Shown here piece by piece: positions 42,761 to 51,669 of a stretch of 64,000 bases of DNA. Source of the DNA: Haloferax sp. Atlit-12N (GTDB lineage: Archaea > Halobacteriota > Halobacteria > Halobacteriales > Haloferacaceae). The notes beneath the pieces are model-generated. The model did no database searches. It was given only the letters and a program-made list of their open reading frames with translations, and had not been told where the DNA came from. A program made the translations under genes and the position numbers. Where the stretch lies: contig NZ_PSYW01000003.1 in the NCBI RefSeq assembly GCF_003383095.1, forward strand, positions 248,001 to 312,000. The letters run 5' to 3'. How positions within the stretch are numbered: position 1 is the first letter of the stretch; each line of letters begins with the position of its first letter.

Positions 42761-42890
42761 CGAGTCCTCTATTCGCGACCACGGAACGCTCCGTAAAGAA
42801 GGTGGGTGCCGATTCGGATGTCGGTGCCGAACTACTCTCGTCGCCGGACGGCTCGGCAAACTAGTCGGTTTCCACCAGTTCCGTCCGCCC

Positions 42891-43700
42891 TCACTCCCAC
42901 GGGTTCGTCCCCAGCGCGTGGACCAGCAGAATCGCCCCCACAGCGATGCCGACGAGGACGAGCGCGACCGGGAACGCGGCGTCAAGGCCGGTCGAGAGGT
43001 ACGACACCCAGATTTGCACCGGGAGCGTCCGCGGGTAGTACGCCAGCATGAGCGTCGCGCCGAACTCACCCATCGCCCGCGCGAACGTCAGGGTCACGCC
43101 GGCGAGGATACCCTGCTTCGCCAGTGGGAGCGTCACGCGCCGGACGCTCCCGACGCGGTCCTCACCGAGCGAGCGGGCCGCCGCTTCGAGTTGCCGGTCC
43201 ACGCCGTCGAAGGCCGTCTTCGCGGTCACGACCAGAAACGGCGAGGCGACGTACGTCTGCGCGAGGACGACCCCGACCAGCGAGCGCGTGAGCGGGACGC
43301 TCGTCAGTTGGCCGAGCCCCGCGGGGCCGACGAGTTTGAGCAGTAACATCCCGCTGACGACCGGCGGAAGCACGAGCGGGAGCATCACCATCGCCAGAAT
43401 CACGTCCCGACCACGGAACGACGTGCGCGAGAGCCAGTAGGCCAAGGGGACGCCGAAGGCGACGGCGACCAGCGTGCTGAGCGTCGCCGCGACGACGGAG
43501 TTGGTGGCGGCGGTCAGGACGACCTCGCTCGTCACGTCGTCCGCCAGCGACGCCGGCGACTGCGCGAGGACGAGCGCGCCGATGGGAAGCAGGTAGTAGA
43601 CGAGGAGCATCCCGGCGAGAAGCAGCGTCAGGCCTCGCCACGTCTCGGGTAGGAGTCGCGTGACGCCGCTCTCGCGACGGTTAGGCTCTCTGTGGGACAT
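42891..43700 (-). CDS. Molybdate/tungstate-type ABC permease
   Basis: Permease of 269 residues of the ModB/TupB/WtpB class with about six spans. Typical segments are VAFGVPLAYWLSRTSFRGRDVI, LPLVLPPVVSGMLLL and the EAA-like loop EAARSLGEDRVGSVRRVTLPL, followed by FARAMGEFGATLMLAYY. The ATG at 43700 overlaps the end of the binding-protein gene by 20 bases. No ATP-binding gene follows, so an ATPase from elsewhere must drive it. Confidence 0.85.
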   Translation of the reverse strand: MSHREPNRRESGVTRLLPETWRGLTLLLAGMLLVYYLLPIGALVLAQSPASLADDVTSEVVLTAATNSVVAATLSTLVAVAFGVPLAYWLSRTSFRGRDVILAMVMLPLVLPPVVSGMLLLKLVGPAGLGQLTSVPLTRSLVGVVLAQTYVASPFLVVTAKTAFDGVDRQLEAAARSLGEDRVGSVRRVTLPLAKQGILAGVTLTFARAMGEFGATLMLAYYPRTLPVQIWVSYLSTGLDAAFPVALVLVGIAVGAILLVHALGTNPWE

Positions 43701-44643
43701 CTCCGAAGTAGTGTGGATGGCTCGCACGCACGGTGAACCCCGAGGGTTCGAGGAACTCGCCGGCGGTCCCGACGAGCGCCTCGAACACCGATTTCGCCGC
43801 CGCCGTGTCGGTTCGTCGCGTCACGGCGTACCGGATGGGTCCGCCGCGGACGGTGACACCCTCCGGGAGCGTGTAGGAGACCGACGCGTACGCCGACGCG
43901 TGTTCGGGGTCGCTCAGGTTGATTTCGGCCGGGAGTTCGAGGTACGGGTAGTCGCGCTCGACGGCCATGCTCCGGTAGACGAACGCTGCATCGACGCCGC
44001 CGGCGTCGAACTGCGCGAGCAGTTGCGTCTCGGGGTAAATCTGGTCGCGGCGGAGCAGGTCGTCGGCGAGCGCCGGCCGGTCGTAGTAGTCGGCCGCGAG
44101 CGCGAGCGCGAACCGCGTCCGGTAGCCGAGCGGGTCGAGGTCGGGGTCGGTTCGACCGAGGCTGACGCCGTCGTCGAGGAGGGCGTCGGGCCACGACGCG
44201 GCGTCGGCGACCCGCGTCCCACCGTCGGTCTGGGGGTTGTACGCGACGACGAGCGCGTTGTTGGCGAACGTCGCGTACCACGGGACAGAAAGCGGCGCGT
44301 CGAACAGCGTCGGGTCCGCGAGGGCGACGATGTCGGGGTCGCGTTGGTCGTCGTCGACCATCCGTGCCACGCGGGCGGAACCGTGTGCCTCGACCTCCAC
44401 GCGGGTTCCCTCCGGCGCTTCGAACTCGGCGGTGAGCGCCCGCTGGAGGCTCCCGGCTGCGAGAACCGACACGGTCGGCGTCGTCCCCGCTCGGCCGAGG
44501 CAGCCCGCTGTCGCCGCGAGGCCGGTCGCCGTGACCCCGCCGACGGATGCGAGAAACGCCCGCCTACTCGACCCACTGGCGGACTCGCCGGTGTTCTCCG
44601 CCGCGTCCGTTCGGGGCGGCCGATTCCGTCTCTTTCGCATCAT
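43681..44643 (-). CDS. Molybdate/tungstate-type solute-binding lipoprotein
   Basis: Receptor of 320 residues of the ModA/WtpA class. It has a Tat motif with Arg27-Arg28 (SSRRAFLASVGG) and a lipobox ATAGC with Cys48, so it is exported folded and lipid-anchored. The mature part starts VSVLAAGSLQRALTAEFEAPEG, the usual anion-binding start, and later has the YDRPALADDLLRRDQIYPE and GVDAAFVYRSMAVERDYPYLELP stretches found in WtpA. It overlaps the permease gene by 20 bases and begins 4 bases after the upstream gene. Confidence 0.85.
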   Translation of the reverse strand: MMRKRRNRPPRTDAAENTGESASGSSRRAFLASVGGVTATGLAATAGCLGRAGTTPTVSVLAAGSLQRALTAEFEAPEGTRVEVEAHGSARVARMVDDDQRDPDIVALADPTLFDAPLSVPWYATFANNALVVAYNPQTDGGTRVADAASWPDALLDDGVSLGRTDPDLDPLGYRTRFALALAADYYDRPALADDLLRRDQIYPETQLLAQFDAGGVDAAFVYRSMAVERDYPYLELPAEINLSDPEHASAYASVSYTLPEGVTVRGGPIRYAVTRRTDTAAAKSVFEALVGTAGEFLEPSGFTVRASHPHYFGDVPQRA

Positions 44644-44647
44644 CTGG

Positions 44648-45121
44648 TCAGGGTTTCTTGGAGATGTCTTCGAGCGATTCGGGGTCGGTAGACGGGTCGA
44701 GTACGCGCGCCTCGACGGCGCGGACGCCTTTCACCGTCCGCGACCCGTCGACGTCGGGCGCGATAAAGCGCGTCTCGTAGTCGTGTTCCTCCCCGATGGG
44801 CGTCCCGTCGCGGGCGTAGGCGACGACGGCGTCGAGGGCGGCGTACACGTCGATGCAGACCCGATAGCCGTCGGTACTCTCGACCACGAGATGCGTCGTC
44901 TCGTCGTCGAGACCGGCGGCTTCGAAGAGGTCGAGGACCGGAACCCCGGTCCACGTCGCGGTGTGCCGCGTCCCCGACGCGCACGCGACCGTCACCGTTC
45001 GGTCTTCGGCGGGCAACCCGCGTAGCTCCGGGCCGGACAGCGTCACGCTGCTGTCGCCGCGGACGAGAATCGGCTCGGAGAGCGGGGTCGCCGGCCCCGA
45101 CCGGTCGTGTTGTGCGTGCAT
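44648..45121 (-). CDS. Molybdopterin-binding oxidoreductase-domain protein
   Basis: Protein of 157 residues resembling an isolated sulfite-oxidase-type molybdopterin domain. It has VACASGTRHTATWTGVPVLDLFEAAGL near the N-terminus and FIAPDVDGSRTVKGVRAVEARVLD at the end. It is much shorter than complete molybdoenzymes. The Cys in CASG matches the usual Mo ligand position. It is first in an operon with the molybdate/tungstate binding protein and permease, suggesting a metal- or cofactor-sensing or storage role rather than a full enzyme; this is inference. Confidence 0.72.
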   Translation of the reverse strand: MHAQHDRSGPATPLSEPILVRGDSSVTLSGPELRGLPAEDRTVTVACASGTRHTATWTGVPVLDLFEAAGLDDETTHLVVESTDGYRVCIDVYAALDAVVAYARDGTPIGEEHDYETRFIAPDVDGSRTVKGVRAVEARVLDPSTDPESLEDISKKP

Positions 45122-45243
45122 GCGTACTCACTAGTCCAATATCGGTTTACTCTAACGATGTATGTAACCTTTGGTGATTAATTCTTTTAAACCGAGACGG
45201 AACGTGCGTCGACTCGCGCCGAGTCGGTCGATTCCGGAGTCCG

Positions 45244-45267
45244 TACATTCATTATTCCAAGAATGTA
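45244..45267. promoter_or_regulatory. Inverted repeat before the glycosyltransferase gene
   Basis: TACATTC and GAATGTA arms flank ATTATTCCAA. The repeat covers the expected promoter position 13-36 bases before the ATG at 45280, so it could be an operator. Confidence 0.4.
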
Positions 45268-45279
45268 TTTCTAATCTAC

Positions 45280-46542
45280 ATGTTCGAGGTCCAGTCCGAG
45301 CTGGCGATATTCGTCCTCCTGATGCTCGTCTGGACCGTCTTCGTGCTCTACTCGGCGTCGGTCTTCACGTGGTTCGTCGAGGTGCTCGTCCTCGCGTGGC
45401 GACAGACCGTCCCCGCCGACGACGTCGCCTACGGCTACGACGACATCCAAGTACGCATCATCACCATCGACGCTGCCAACATCGTCCAATCGACGGTCAA
45501 CGCCGTCCCCGACGGCCTCGACGACGTTCGGGTCGTCGCCGAGAAGCCGATTTCGGTCGACGGCGCGACGGTCCACGCCGTTCCGGAGGAGTTCACCTGC
45601 ACGGCGTCACACAAGGGCCGGGCGCTCGAATGGGCGCGCCGCGAGATTCCCTGCGACAAGGAGTTCGTCCTCTACCTCGACGAGGACACGCTGATGGCGA
45701 ACTTCGAGGGGTTGCCGGAGGGCGACATCGTCCAGATTACGGAACTCCCGCTGTACACCGGGTCGTGGGTGACGTATCTCTCGGAGGTGTTCCGCATCGG
45801 TTACCAACGCGAACAGCGGGCGTTCGGCCGATTCAGCTTCCCGCTGTACGCGTGGGGCGGCGGCATCGCGGTTCGGACGAGCCTCGAAAATCGAATCACG
45901 TGGGACTCGAAGACCATCACCGAGGGCACGGACTTCGCGTGGCGCGCGGCCGCCGACACCGACCTCGATTTCAGCGTGCTGAACTGCAAGTTCCGCAATC
46001 AGGCTCCGCCGTCGGTCATGACGATGCTCAAACAGCGCCGACGGTGGTTCTCCGGAACGCGACAGGACTCGGACCTCCTGCCGCTACACTATCAGATGTT
46101 CCTGCAGTTCCGCCTCGTCGCGTGGGGCTTTTCGCCGCTTATCCCGCTGATAACCCTCATCACGTTCCTCGTCCCCAGCGCGCTCCCGGATCTGATGCTC
46201 TACCGAATCGGCTCGCTCGTCGAGTTCGCCACGCTGTTCGTCGTGACGGGCGTCGGCGTCGCGAGCTACTGGTCGGAGTCGAAACTCACGCTCCTCGCGG
46301 TCCCGTGGACGCCGATTCTCGTCGTCCTGAACACCGCGGGCGCGCTCTGGGGGTTCGTCGCTCCGGTCGAGCACTTCGCCGTCACGACCAAGGTGCCGTT
46401 GGAGACGGTCGAAAAGCGCAACCCCGCGTTCGAATCCGGTTCGCTCACGAAACACGACGGGCGGAACGACTTACCCGAGCGACTGGACGTGAATCGGTTC
46501 GCGAGCGAACTCCGAGAGTCACTTTACACCTCTGAGGATTGA
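45280..46542 (+). CDS. Membrane GT2 glycosyltransferase, Egghead-like
   Basis: Processive-type family 2 glycosyltransferase of 420 residues. An N-terminal span (AIFVLLMLVWTVFVLYSASVF) is followed by the catalytic domain. Motifs are KGRALEWARREI, the DxD-like YLDEDT, PLYAWGGGIAVR, the TEGTDFAWRA catalytic base region and the product-site QRRRW. C-terminal spans lie at about 275-365. It closely recalls animal Egghead and its prokaryotic relatives, which add mannose to lipid-linked or protein glycans. It is probably monocistronic. Confidence 0.87.
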   Translation: MFEVQSELAIFVLLMLVWTVFVLYSASVFTWFVEVLVLAWRQTVPADDVAYGYDDIQVRIITIDAANIVQSTVNAVPDGLDDVRVVAEKPISVDGATVHAVPEEFTCTASHKGRALEWARREIPCDKEFVLYLDEDTLMANFEGLPEGDIVQITELPLYTGSWVTYLSEVFRIGYQREQRAFGRFSFPLYAWGGGIAVRTSLENRITWDSKTITEGTDFAWRAAADTDLDFSVLNCKFRNQAPPSVMTMLKQRRRWFSGTRQDSDLLPLHYQMFLQFRLVAWGFSPLIPLITLITFLVPSALPDLMLYRIGSLVEFATLFVVTGVGVASYWSESKLTLLAVPWTPILVVLNTAGALWGFVAPVEHFAVTTKVPLETVEKRNPAFESGSLTKHDGRNDLPERLDVNRFASELRESLYTSED

Positions 46543-46664
46543 CCGCGGCGATTGCGTGCCGAACCATTCCCCATTGGCATCCGATGACCACTCTCCGGAG
46601 GCTGACTCCCGAGCCGTGATAATCGAGTCGTCGATTGATTCGCTCACGGCACGTTTTCTCACGT

Positions 46665-47255
46665 ATGAACGCGCACGCGAACACCGGTCCAGACCACGCT
46701 CGCAAACACGAGCCCTTCCCTGCGTACGGGCCCGTGGACGCGGCGCTCGGGTTCGTCGTCTTCTACCTGTTCGTCGAGCGCGCGACCCCGACTCTCGTCG
46801 AAACCCTGACCAGTGTCGTTCCCGGGGTCTCGGCGTCGGCGGTCGGCTTCGGACTCGCGGCATTCTTGTGGTTCATCTTCGTCGTAACGACGCTTGACCA
46901 ACTCCGCCGACAACTCGCGGCGCTCGGGGTCGTCGCCGGAGAAAGCGGACGCGCCGCTCGTGCCGGGTCGGGACGGGCGGTCCCGCCCATTCCGTTGCTT
47001 CTGGTCTACGCCGTCGTCTCCGTCGTCGGTGGCTTTATCGCCGTTCTCACGTTCGACCGCACCGTCGACGCGGGCATCGCGTTCATCCGACTCGTCGCGG
47101 GCGTCGGCGTCGGCGTATTCCCGTTCGGCGCGTTCCCGCTCGTCGAGTTCCTCGTCATGGTCGTCTTCTTCGTCTCGTTCGGCGCGGCGACGCACTCGCT
47201 CGATAGGGTCGTCATCGGGAGCGTCAGGACCGCGTTCGCGATGGTCCGCCCGTAA
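46665..47255 (+). CDS. Multi-span membrane protein, unknown
   Basis: Protein of 196 residues from the ATG at 46665. It has about five hydrophobic segments, including AALGFVVFYLFVERATPTL, VGFGLAAFLWFIFVVTTL, PLLLVYAVVSVVGGFIAVL and LVEFLVMVVFFVSFGAATHSL. A short basic/Gly-rich loop (ESGRAARAGSGRAVPP) separates the halves. No family is recognised. It lies between the glycosyltransferase and the five-gene cluster, 94 bases from the latter. Confidence 0.65.
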   Translation: MNAHANTGPDHARKHEPFPAYGPVDAALGFVVFYLFVERATPTLVETLTSVVPGVSASAVGFGLAAFLWFIFVVTTLDQLRRQLAALGVVAGESGRAARAGSGRAVPPIPLLLVYAVVSVVGGFIAVLTFDRTVDAGIAFIRLVAGVGVGVFPFGAFPLVEFLVMVVFFVSFGAATHSLDRVVIGSVRTAFAMVRP

Positions 47256-47348
47256 ACCAGTCTGCGGACACGACATTCTCCCTTACGAGACGTATCGAAC
47301 CACAAGACTGTTATCCTAGTTTTATGATTGACAGAGACGAGAGTCCCC

Positions 47349-48074
47349 ATGAAGCGCCGCACGTTCCTCCAACTGACCGGTCTCGGGGCCGCCGGCGGAC
47401 TCGCCGGCTGTCTCGGTTCGAACTCCCCTCCCCCGCGAAAGTCGAGCGTCGTCTCCGACTTCGAGGTCTCCGACGGCTCGCTCGTCGTCGACCTCGCCGA
47501 CCAGACGTGGGTGATGTCCCGTTACGAAGCCGCCGACCAGTCGTCGCTGTCGGGGTTCGACCCGCAGTCGCTGGCCGCGCTCAGCCCCGTCGGGGTTGCG
47601 AGCGCGGCGAAAAGCGGTGGCGGCGGCGGCGGCCGCGGCGCGACCGGCCGCGGCACGGGCGGCTACGCCTCCGCCCCGCGGACGGTCCACGGCCACGCGT
47701 GGTACCACGGCGGCGACTACGCCGACGACTGGTACGAGGACAACGCCGGCAAGGTGAGTCGGTTCCCCGTCGGCGTCGCCGCGCTCGGCATCGCCTACCT
47801 CGGGTCGACCGCGGCGATGCGAGACGACGCGCCCGAGGCCGGTCCGGTCCCGTGGGACCGCGAGATACAGGACCCGAGCGGCACCGCCGAGTACGACATG
47901 TCGGACGGGAGCCAACTCGGTCGAGACGGCTGGTACCGCGTCGGCGCGCACATCGTCGGCGACGACGTGAACCACGACTTCCGCTGGGAGTGTTACGACC
48001 TCGAAGTCACCGACGGCATCGGTGACGCGGGGTACTCCATCGAGGAAGAGTGGAAAGTCTCCCCGCGCATCTGA
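47349..48074 (+). CDS. Tat lipoprotein of unknown function, first gene of the five-gene cluster
   Basis: Protein of 241 residues with KRRTFLQLTGLG and lipobox LAGC (Cys21), so it is Tat-exported and lipid-anchored outside the cell. A Gly-rich linker (SGGGGGGRGATGRGTGG) near 90-106 separates an N-terminal segment containing VVDLADQTWVMSRYEAADQSS from a C-terminal part with HGHAWYHGGDYADDWYED and a final beta-rich domain. It is 69 bases upstream of the spermidine-synthase-like gene. Some bacterial lipoproteins near similar enzymes also have Gly-rich stretches, but I cannot assign a family. Confidence 0.75.
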   Translation: MKRRTFLQLTGLGAAGGLAGCLGSNSPPPRKSSVVSDFEVSDGSLVVDLADQTWVMSRYEAADQSSLSGFDPQSLAALSPVGVASAAKSGGGGGGRGATGRGTGGYASAPRTVHGHAWYHGGDYADDWYEDNAGKVSRFPVGVAALGIAYLGSTAAMRDDAPEAGPVPWDREIQDPSGTAEYDMSDGSQLGRDGWYRVGAHIVGDDVNHDFRWECYDLEVTDGIGDAGYSIEEEWKVSPRI

Positions 48075-48143
48075 GCGGGACGAACCACGACAACGGCCGC
48101 GGCGTCTTTGTCGCACCCGCCGCGACCGACTCGCCCTCCATCG

Positions 48144-49988
48144 ATGTCTGACACACGAACCGACACGGCGACGCTCCTGACGCTCACCTTCGTGGTGTCG
48201 TTCTGTAGCTTCGCCTACGAGTTCGTCTACTCGGAACTGCTGACGGTGATGTACGGCGGGACGGTCACCCAGTACGTCATCACGGTCGGGCTGTACTTCT
48301 TCAGCCTCGGCATCGGCGCGGCGCTCTCAGACGACCTCGACGGCGCGAACCTCGGCGGGAACTTCTTCCGCACCGAGGTGCTTCTCGCGGCCGCCGCGCC
48401 CGCGGGCTTCCTGCTCATCGTCGGCCTCAACAGCGTCCGCATCCCGCAGGCGGTGCCCGCGGAGGTCATCTGGACTGTCGCCCGCCTCCCCGTCGTCGTC
48501 GTCGGGTTCCTCTCCGGGTTCGAACTCCCGCTTTTGACCCGCATGTTCGACGAACTCGACGACGACGGGCCGGCGACGCCCTCGTGGCTCCGAACCGCCG
48601 GCACGCGAATTCACGATTTCGTCGTGGCCGCCGTTGGCACCCTCTGGACCGTCGAGCGGACGGAGGGCCGCAGAAGCGGGCTGTCTGTCATCCTCGCGAT
48701 GGACTACGTCGGCGGCCTCGCCGGTGCTGTCGTCTACGCCCGCGTCCTCTACCCGGGTATCGGCCTCATCCCGACGATATTCGTGCTGGCGCTCCTCAAC
48801 GGAGTCGCCGCGCTCGTCTTCGTCGCTCACTTCAGCGAGTGGTCGTGGTGGCCCTTCAGCGACGCCACCCCGTCCGCAAGACCCACCTCGTCCACCAGAG
48901 CCACACCCGGCGGGAACGCGACCGACACGACCGACAGCGCCCGAGCCGACCGGTCGCTCTCGGCCGCCCGGGTCTCGAAGTCGCTCCTCGTGGTCTGCCT
49001 CCTCTTGACGGCGACCTACGCGGGCGTCGTCGCCAAGCACGACGTCGCAGACGAGCGCCTGTCCCAACTCTACCTCGAACAGCAGATCGAAAACGAGTAC
49101 CCGCCGGGCGCGATGCGGGCGACGGTCACCTCGCAGGAGACGACCACCTACCAGCACGTCATCCGGTACAACCGCACGTGGACCGGCACCGGCCCGAATC
49201 CGCACTTCGACGGGCGGACAGAACAGTGTCTCCGCCTCGGCGCGGCCGTCCAACTCTGTGAGAGTTGGGCCGACAGCTACCATGAAGGGCTGGTCGACGT
49301 GCCGATGTCGCTGGTCGAACCCGGTCCCGAGACCAAGGTGCTCGTCGTCGGCGGCGGCGACTGGATCGCCATCGACCACCTGCGGGAGTACGGCGTCACC
49401 GTCGACCACGTCGACCTCGACGGCGAGTTCATGCGCGACGCGAAGACGGACTCCTTCTTCCGCCGCTGGCACGACGACGCCCACGAGTACGACCGGCTGA
49501 ACACGACGGTCGCCGACGGCTACCGCTACCTTCAGGAGACGAACGAGACGTACGACCTCGTGTTGCTCGACGTGCCCGGCGCGACCGACGACGACCTGCT
49601 CACGCTCTACTCGACCGAGTTCTACCGCTCCGTCCGGACCCACCTCTCCGAGGACGGCGTCGCGGTGACGTGGGGCTACTCCCCCGACGCCTACCCGGAA
49701 CACCACAAAGCGTTCGTCAACACCGTCGGGGCAGCGGGCTTCACCCAAGAGCTTTCGTACTGGGTTCGTGAGGACCTCGACGACGACGGCGAGACCGAGC
49801 GCGTCGAGCAGTTCTACGTGCTCGCGCCCGGCGAGCGCCCACGACTCACCGGCGACGGTGCGACTCGGTACGTCCGCGCCCGCGAGGAACACTACGACTC
49901 TGCCGAGTGGCACGCGGTCCCGCACTACCGCGGCGTCCGCGAGAACTCCATCTTCCATCCGAACTACGACATCCTCGTCGACACCTGA
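48144..49988 (+). CDS. Membrane-anchored spermidine-synthase-like protein
   Basis: Protein of 614 residues. The first 230 carry about seven membrane spans (LLTLTFVVSFCSFAYEFVYSELLTV onward) and another span lies near 275-295. The C-terminal half is a Rossmann methyltransferase-like domain of the aminopropyltransferase family. The cofactor loop VLVVGGGDWIAI and acidic strand end VDLDGEF are present, then LLDVPGATDDDLLTLYSTEFYRSVR in place of the DSTDP active-site strand. Polyamine synthesis or a related transfer at the membrane is possible. It is followed after 6 bases by the next gene. Confidence 0.85.
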   Translation: MSDTRTDTATLLTLTFVVSFCSFAYEFVYSELLTVMYGGTVTQYVITVGLYFFSLGIGAALSDDLDGANLGGNFFRTEVLLAAAAPAGFLLIVGLNSVRIPQAVPAEVIWTVARLPVVVVGFLSGFELPLLTRMFDELDDDGPATPSWLRTAGTRIHDFVVAAVGTLWTVERTEGRRSGLSVILAMDYVGGLAGAVVYARVLYPGIGLIPTIFVLALLNGVAALVFVAHFSEWSWWPFSDATPSARPTSSTRATPGGNATDTTDSARADRSLSAARVSKSLLVVCLLLTATYAGVVAKHDVADERLSQLYLEQQIENEYPPGAMRATVTSQETTTYQHVIRYNRTWTGTGPNPHFDGRTEQCLRLGAAVQLCESWADSYHEGLVDVPMSLVEPGPETKVLVVGGGDWIAIDHLREYGVTVDHVDLDGEFMRDAKTDSFFRRWHDDAHEYDRLNTTVADGYRYLQETNETYDLVLLDVPGATDDDLLTLYSTEFYRSVRTHLSEDGVAVTWGYSPDAYPEHHKAFVNTVGAAGFTQELSYWVREDLDDDGETERVEQFYVLAPGERPRLTGDGATRYVRAREEHYDSAEWHAVPHYRGVRENSIFHPNYDILVDT

Positions 49989-49994
49989 CTACCC

Positions 49995-50525
49995 ATGCCC
50001 TCCCACCCACCCTCTCCCACCGAACCGCCCGCCGCCTCCGACCCGTCTCCGCCGGTCGAGACACCGACGGAACTATACTTCGGCTACAGCGCCGACGTGC
50101 CGGACCTGACGACCGTCGACGTGAAGACGGTCGCCCCGGCGACGCTCGCGGGCGAGCCAGCGGTCCTCACCGTCATCGGCGAGTCCCACTACGTCGGCCT
50201 GCCGGCGTTCGACTTCCACGAGCTGTGTTCGTGCAAGCCGCTGCCGCACGAACGGACGCACGAGACGCCGCTTTCCGTCGGCGCGGAACGCGAGTTCAGC
50301 TTCGAGAGCGACCGACTCGACGCCCGAACGGTCGTCGAGGGTCGTCCGCTCGGCGACTTCCCCGGGCCGGACGACGCGACGGTCGCCTATCGGTTCGACC
50401 CGGACGCGTGGACCACCATCCGCGTCGGCGACGGCGGCTACGAGACGTACCACACCTACCCGGAGTGCGACCTCGCGCTGTACACCGAGACGACGATGAC
50501 TCCCAAACGAGAGGCTCAGCGATGA
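49995..50525 (+). CDS. Unknown protein of the five-gene cluster
   Basis: Protein of 176 residues with a Pro/Ser-rich N-terminus (PSHPPSPTEPPAASDPSPPVE), then a beta-rich domain. It contains LYFGYSADVPDLTTVDVKTVAPATLAGEPAVLTVIGESHYVG and Cys-rich ELCSCKPLPHE. No membrane span or signal is seen. It is 6 bases after the spermidine-synthase-like gene and 16 before the next gene, so it is part of the same transcript. No family is recognised. Confidence 0.7.
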   Translation: MPSHPPSPTEPPAASDPSPPVETPTELYFGYSADVPDLTTVDVKTVAPATLAGEPAVLTVIGESHYVGLPAFDFHELCSCKPLPHERTHETPLSVGAEREFSFESDRLDARTVVEGRPLGDFPGPDDATVAYRFDPDAWTTIRVGDGGYETYHTYPECDLALYTETTMTPKREAQR

Positions 50526-50541
50526 CTCCCAAAACCCAACG

Positions 50542-51498
50542 ATGACCCGAAACGCCACCACCTACGACGGCGACGTGACGCTCAACGGCTCCGAACGACC
50601 CCCGGTCGAACTCCACGACCCCGCGGACGTGTTCGTCGGCGGCGCGAGCGTCGCCGGCGACCTCACCGTGCAGAACGCCGAGTACGTCTTCACTCACGCG
50701 CCGGTGACCGACGACGCGGCCGTCGGCGACGCGGCCGTCGAGACCGAGATTCGCGGCAGCCTCGAAGACGGCTACGTCCAGTCGGTCGACGGCGACGTGC
50801 TCCTCGGCGACGCCGAAGACGTGTTCGTCGCGGCCGACGCCGCCGACGGCGCGGTTTCGGCACCCGGCGCGGAGAACGTCTACGCGGGCGAGGCGACGCC
50901 CGTCGCCGCCCCCGACGACTACGACGTGTCCACCTTCGGCTGGAAGCAGTCGGGGAGCGCGACCGCCCCCGACACCGGCGTCTACGCGGTCGGCATGGCC
51001 CACGACATCGACCTCACGAAGGTCAACTCCGACGTGGAACTCTACCTCGTCGGCCACGGTCACGAGGTGCGGGTCGAGGGCCGAGGTGCGGCGGTCTCGA
51101 TTCACTTCGTCGGTTACGACAACACCGTCAGCGTCGGGCCGTACCTCGCGTCGAGCGTCGAGACCGACACCGGCTTCGACAACGCGGTCGACGCCGACCC
51201 CTACCCCGCCGAGGACCTCGTCGAGATGTCCCGAAGCGAGGCCTACTCGAACGCCGGATTCGGCCGCCGGAAGGTGACGTTCCAAGAGCCGGCCAACGGC
51301 GACGAGTGGTGTCCGAACTGCGGCAAGCCCGCCGAGGCCATCATCGAGCGCCACCAGATGGAGGCCTTCTTCCTCTTCGGCTGGCCGCTTTGGACCTTCG
51401 AGCAGAGCACCAACCCCGCCCGCGAGTGCGAACACTGCTCGCCCAACGCGATTCACGCCGAGCTCTCGGCGTCCGAGCGCCGCGAGATATTCGACTGA
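50542..51498 (+). CDS. Beta-solenoid-like protein with C-terminal zinc ribbon
   Basis: Protein of 318 residues. Residues 1-210 consist of short repeating beta strands rich in Gly, Val, Asp and Ala (VAGDLTVQNAEYVF, EVRVEGRGAAVSIHFVGYDNTVSVG), suggesting a right-handed solenoid like bactofilin or DUF3060. The C-terminus has a zinc ribbon of CPNCGKP and CEHCSPN around a helix with FFLFGWPLWTFEQST. It may be a scaffold at the membrane. It is in the same operon as the spermidine-synthase-like gene. Confidence 0.72.
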   Translation: MTRNATTYDGDVTLNGSERPPVELHDPADVFVGGASVAGDLTVQNAEYVFTHAPVTDDAAVGDAAVETEIRGSLEDGYVQSVDGDVLLGDAEDVFVAADAADGAVSAPGAENVYAGEATPVAAPDDYDVSTFGWKQSGSATAPDTGVYAVGMAHDIDLTKVNSDVELYLVGHGHEVRVEGRGAAVSIHFVGYDNTVSVGPYLASSVETDTGFDNAVDADPYPAEDLVEMSRSEAYSNAGFGRRKVTFQEPANGDEWCPNCGKPAEAIIERHQMEAFFLFGWPLWTFEQSTNPARECEHCSPNAIHAELSASERREIFD

Positions 51499-51669
51499 CG
51501 CCGACGACGGTCCGAAGATATATATCAAAACACCAGACAATGTTGCACATACGACTGTCCGCGCGTTCGAACGTCGCCCCGACGACCGAACGCACCTGCC
51601 GGGTCCGCACCCGCAACCGTATCCGCCACACCCGCTGTCCCCGGCACACCCGTCCACCCCTCCCCAGCC

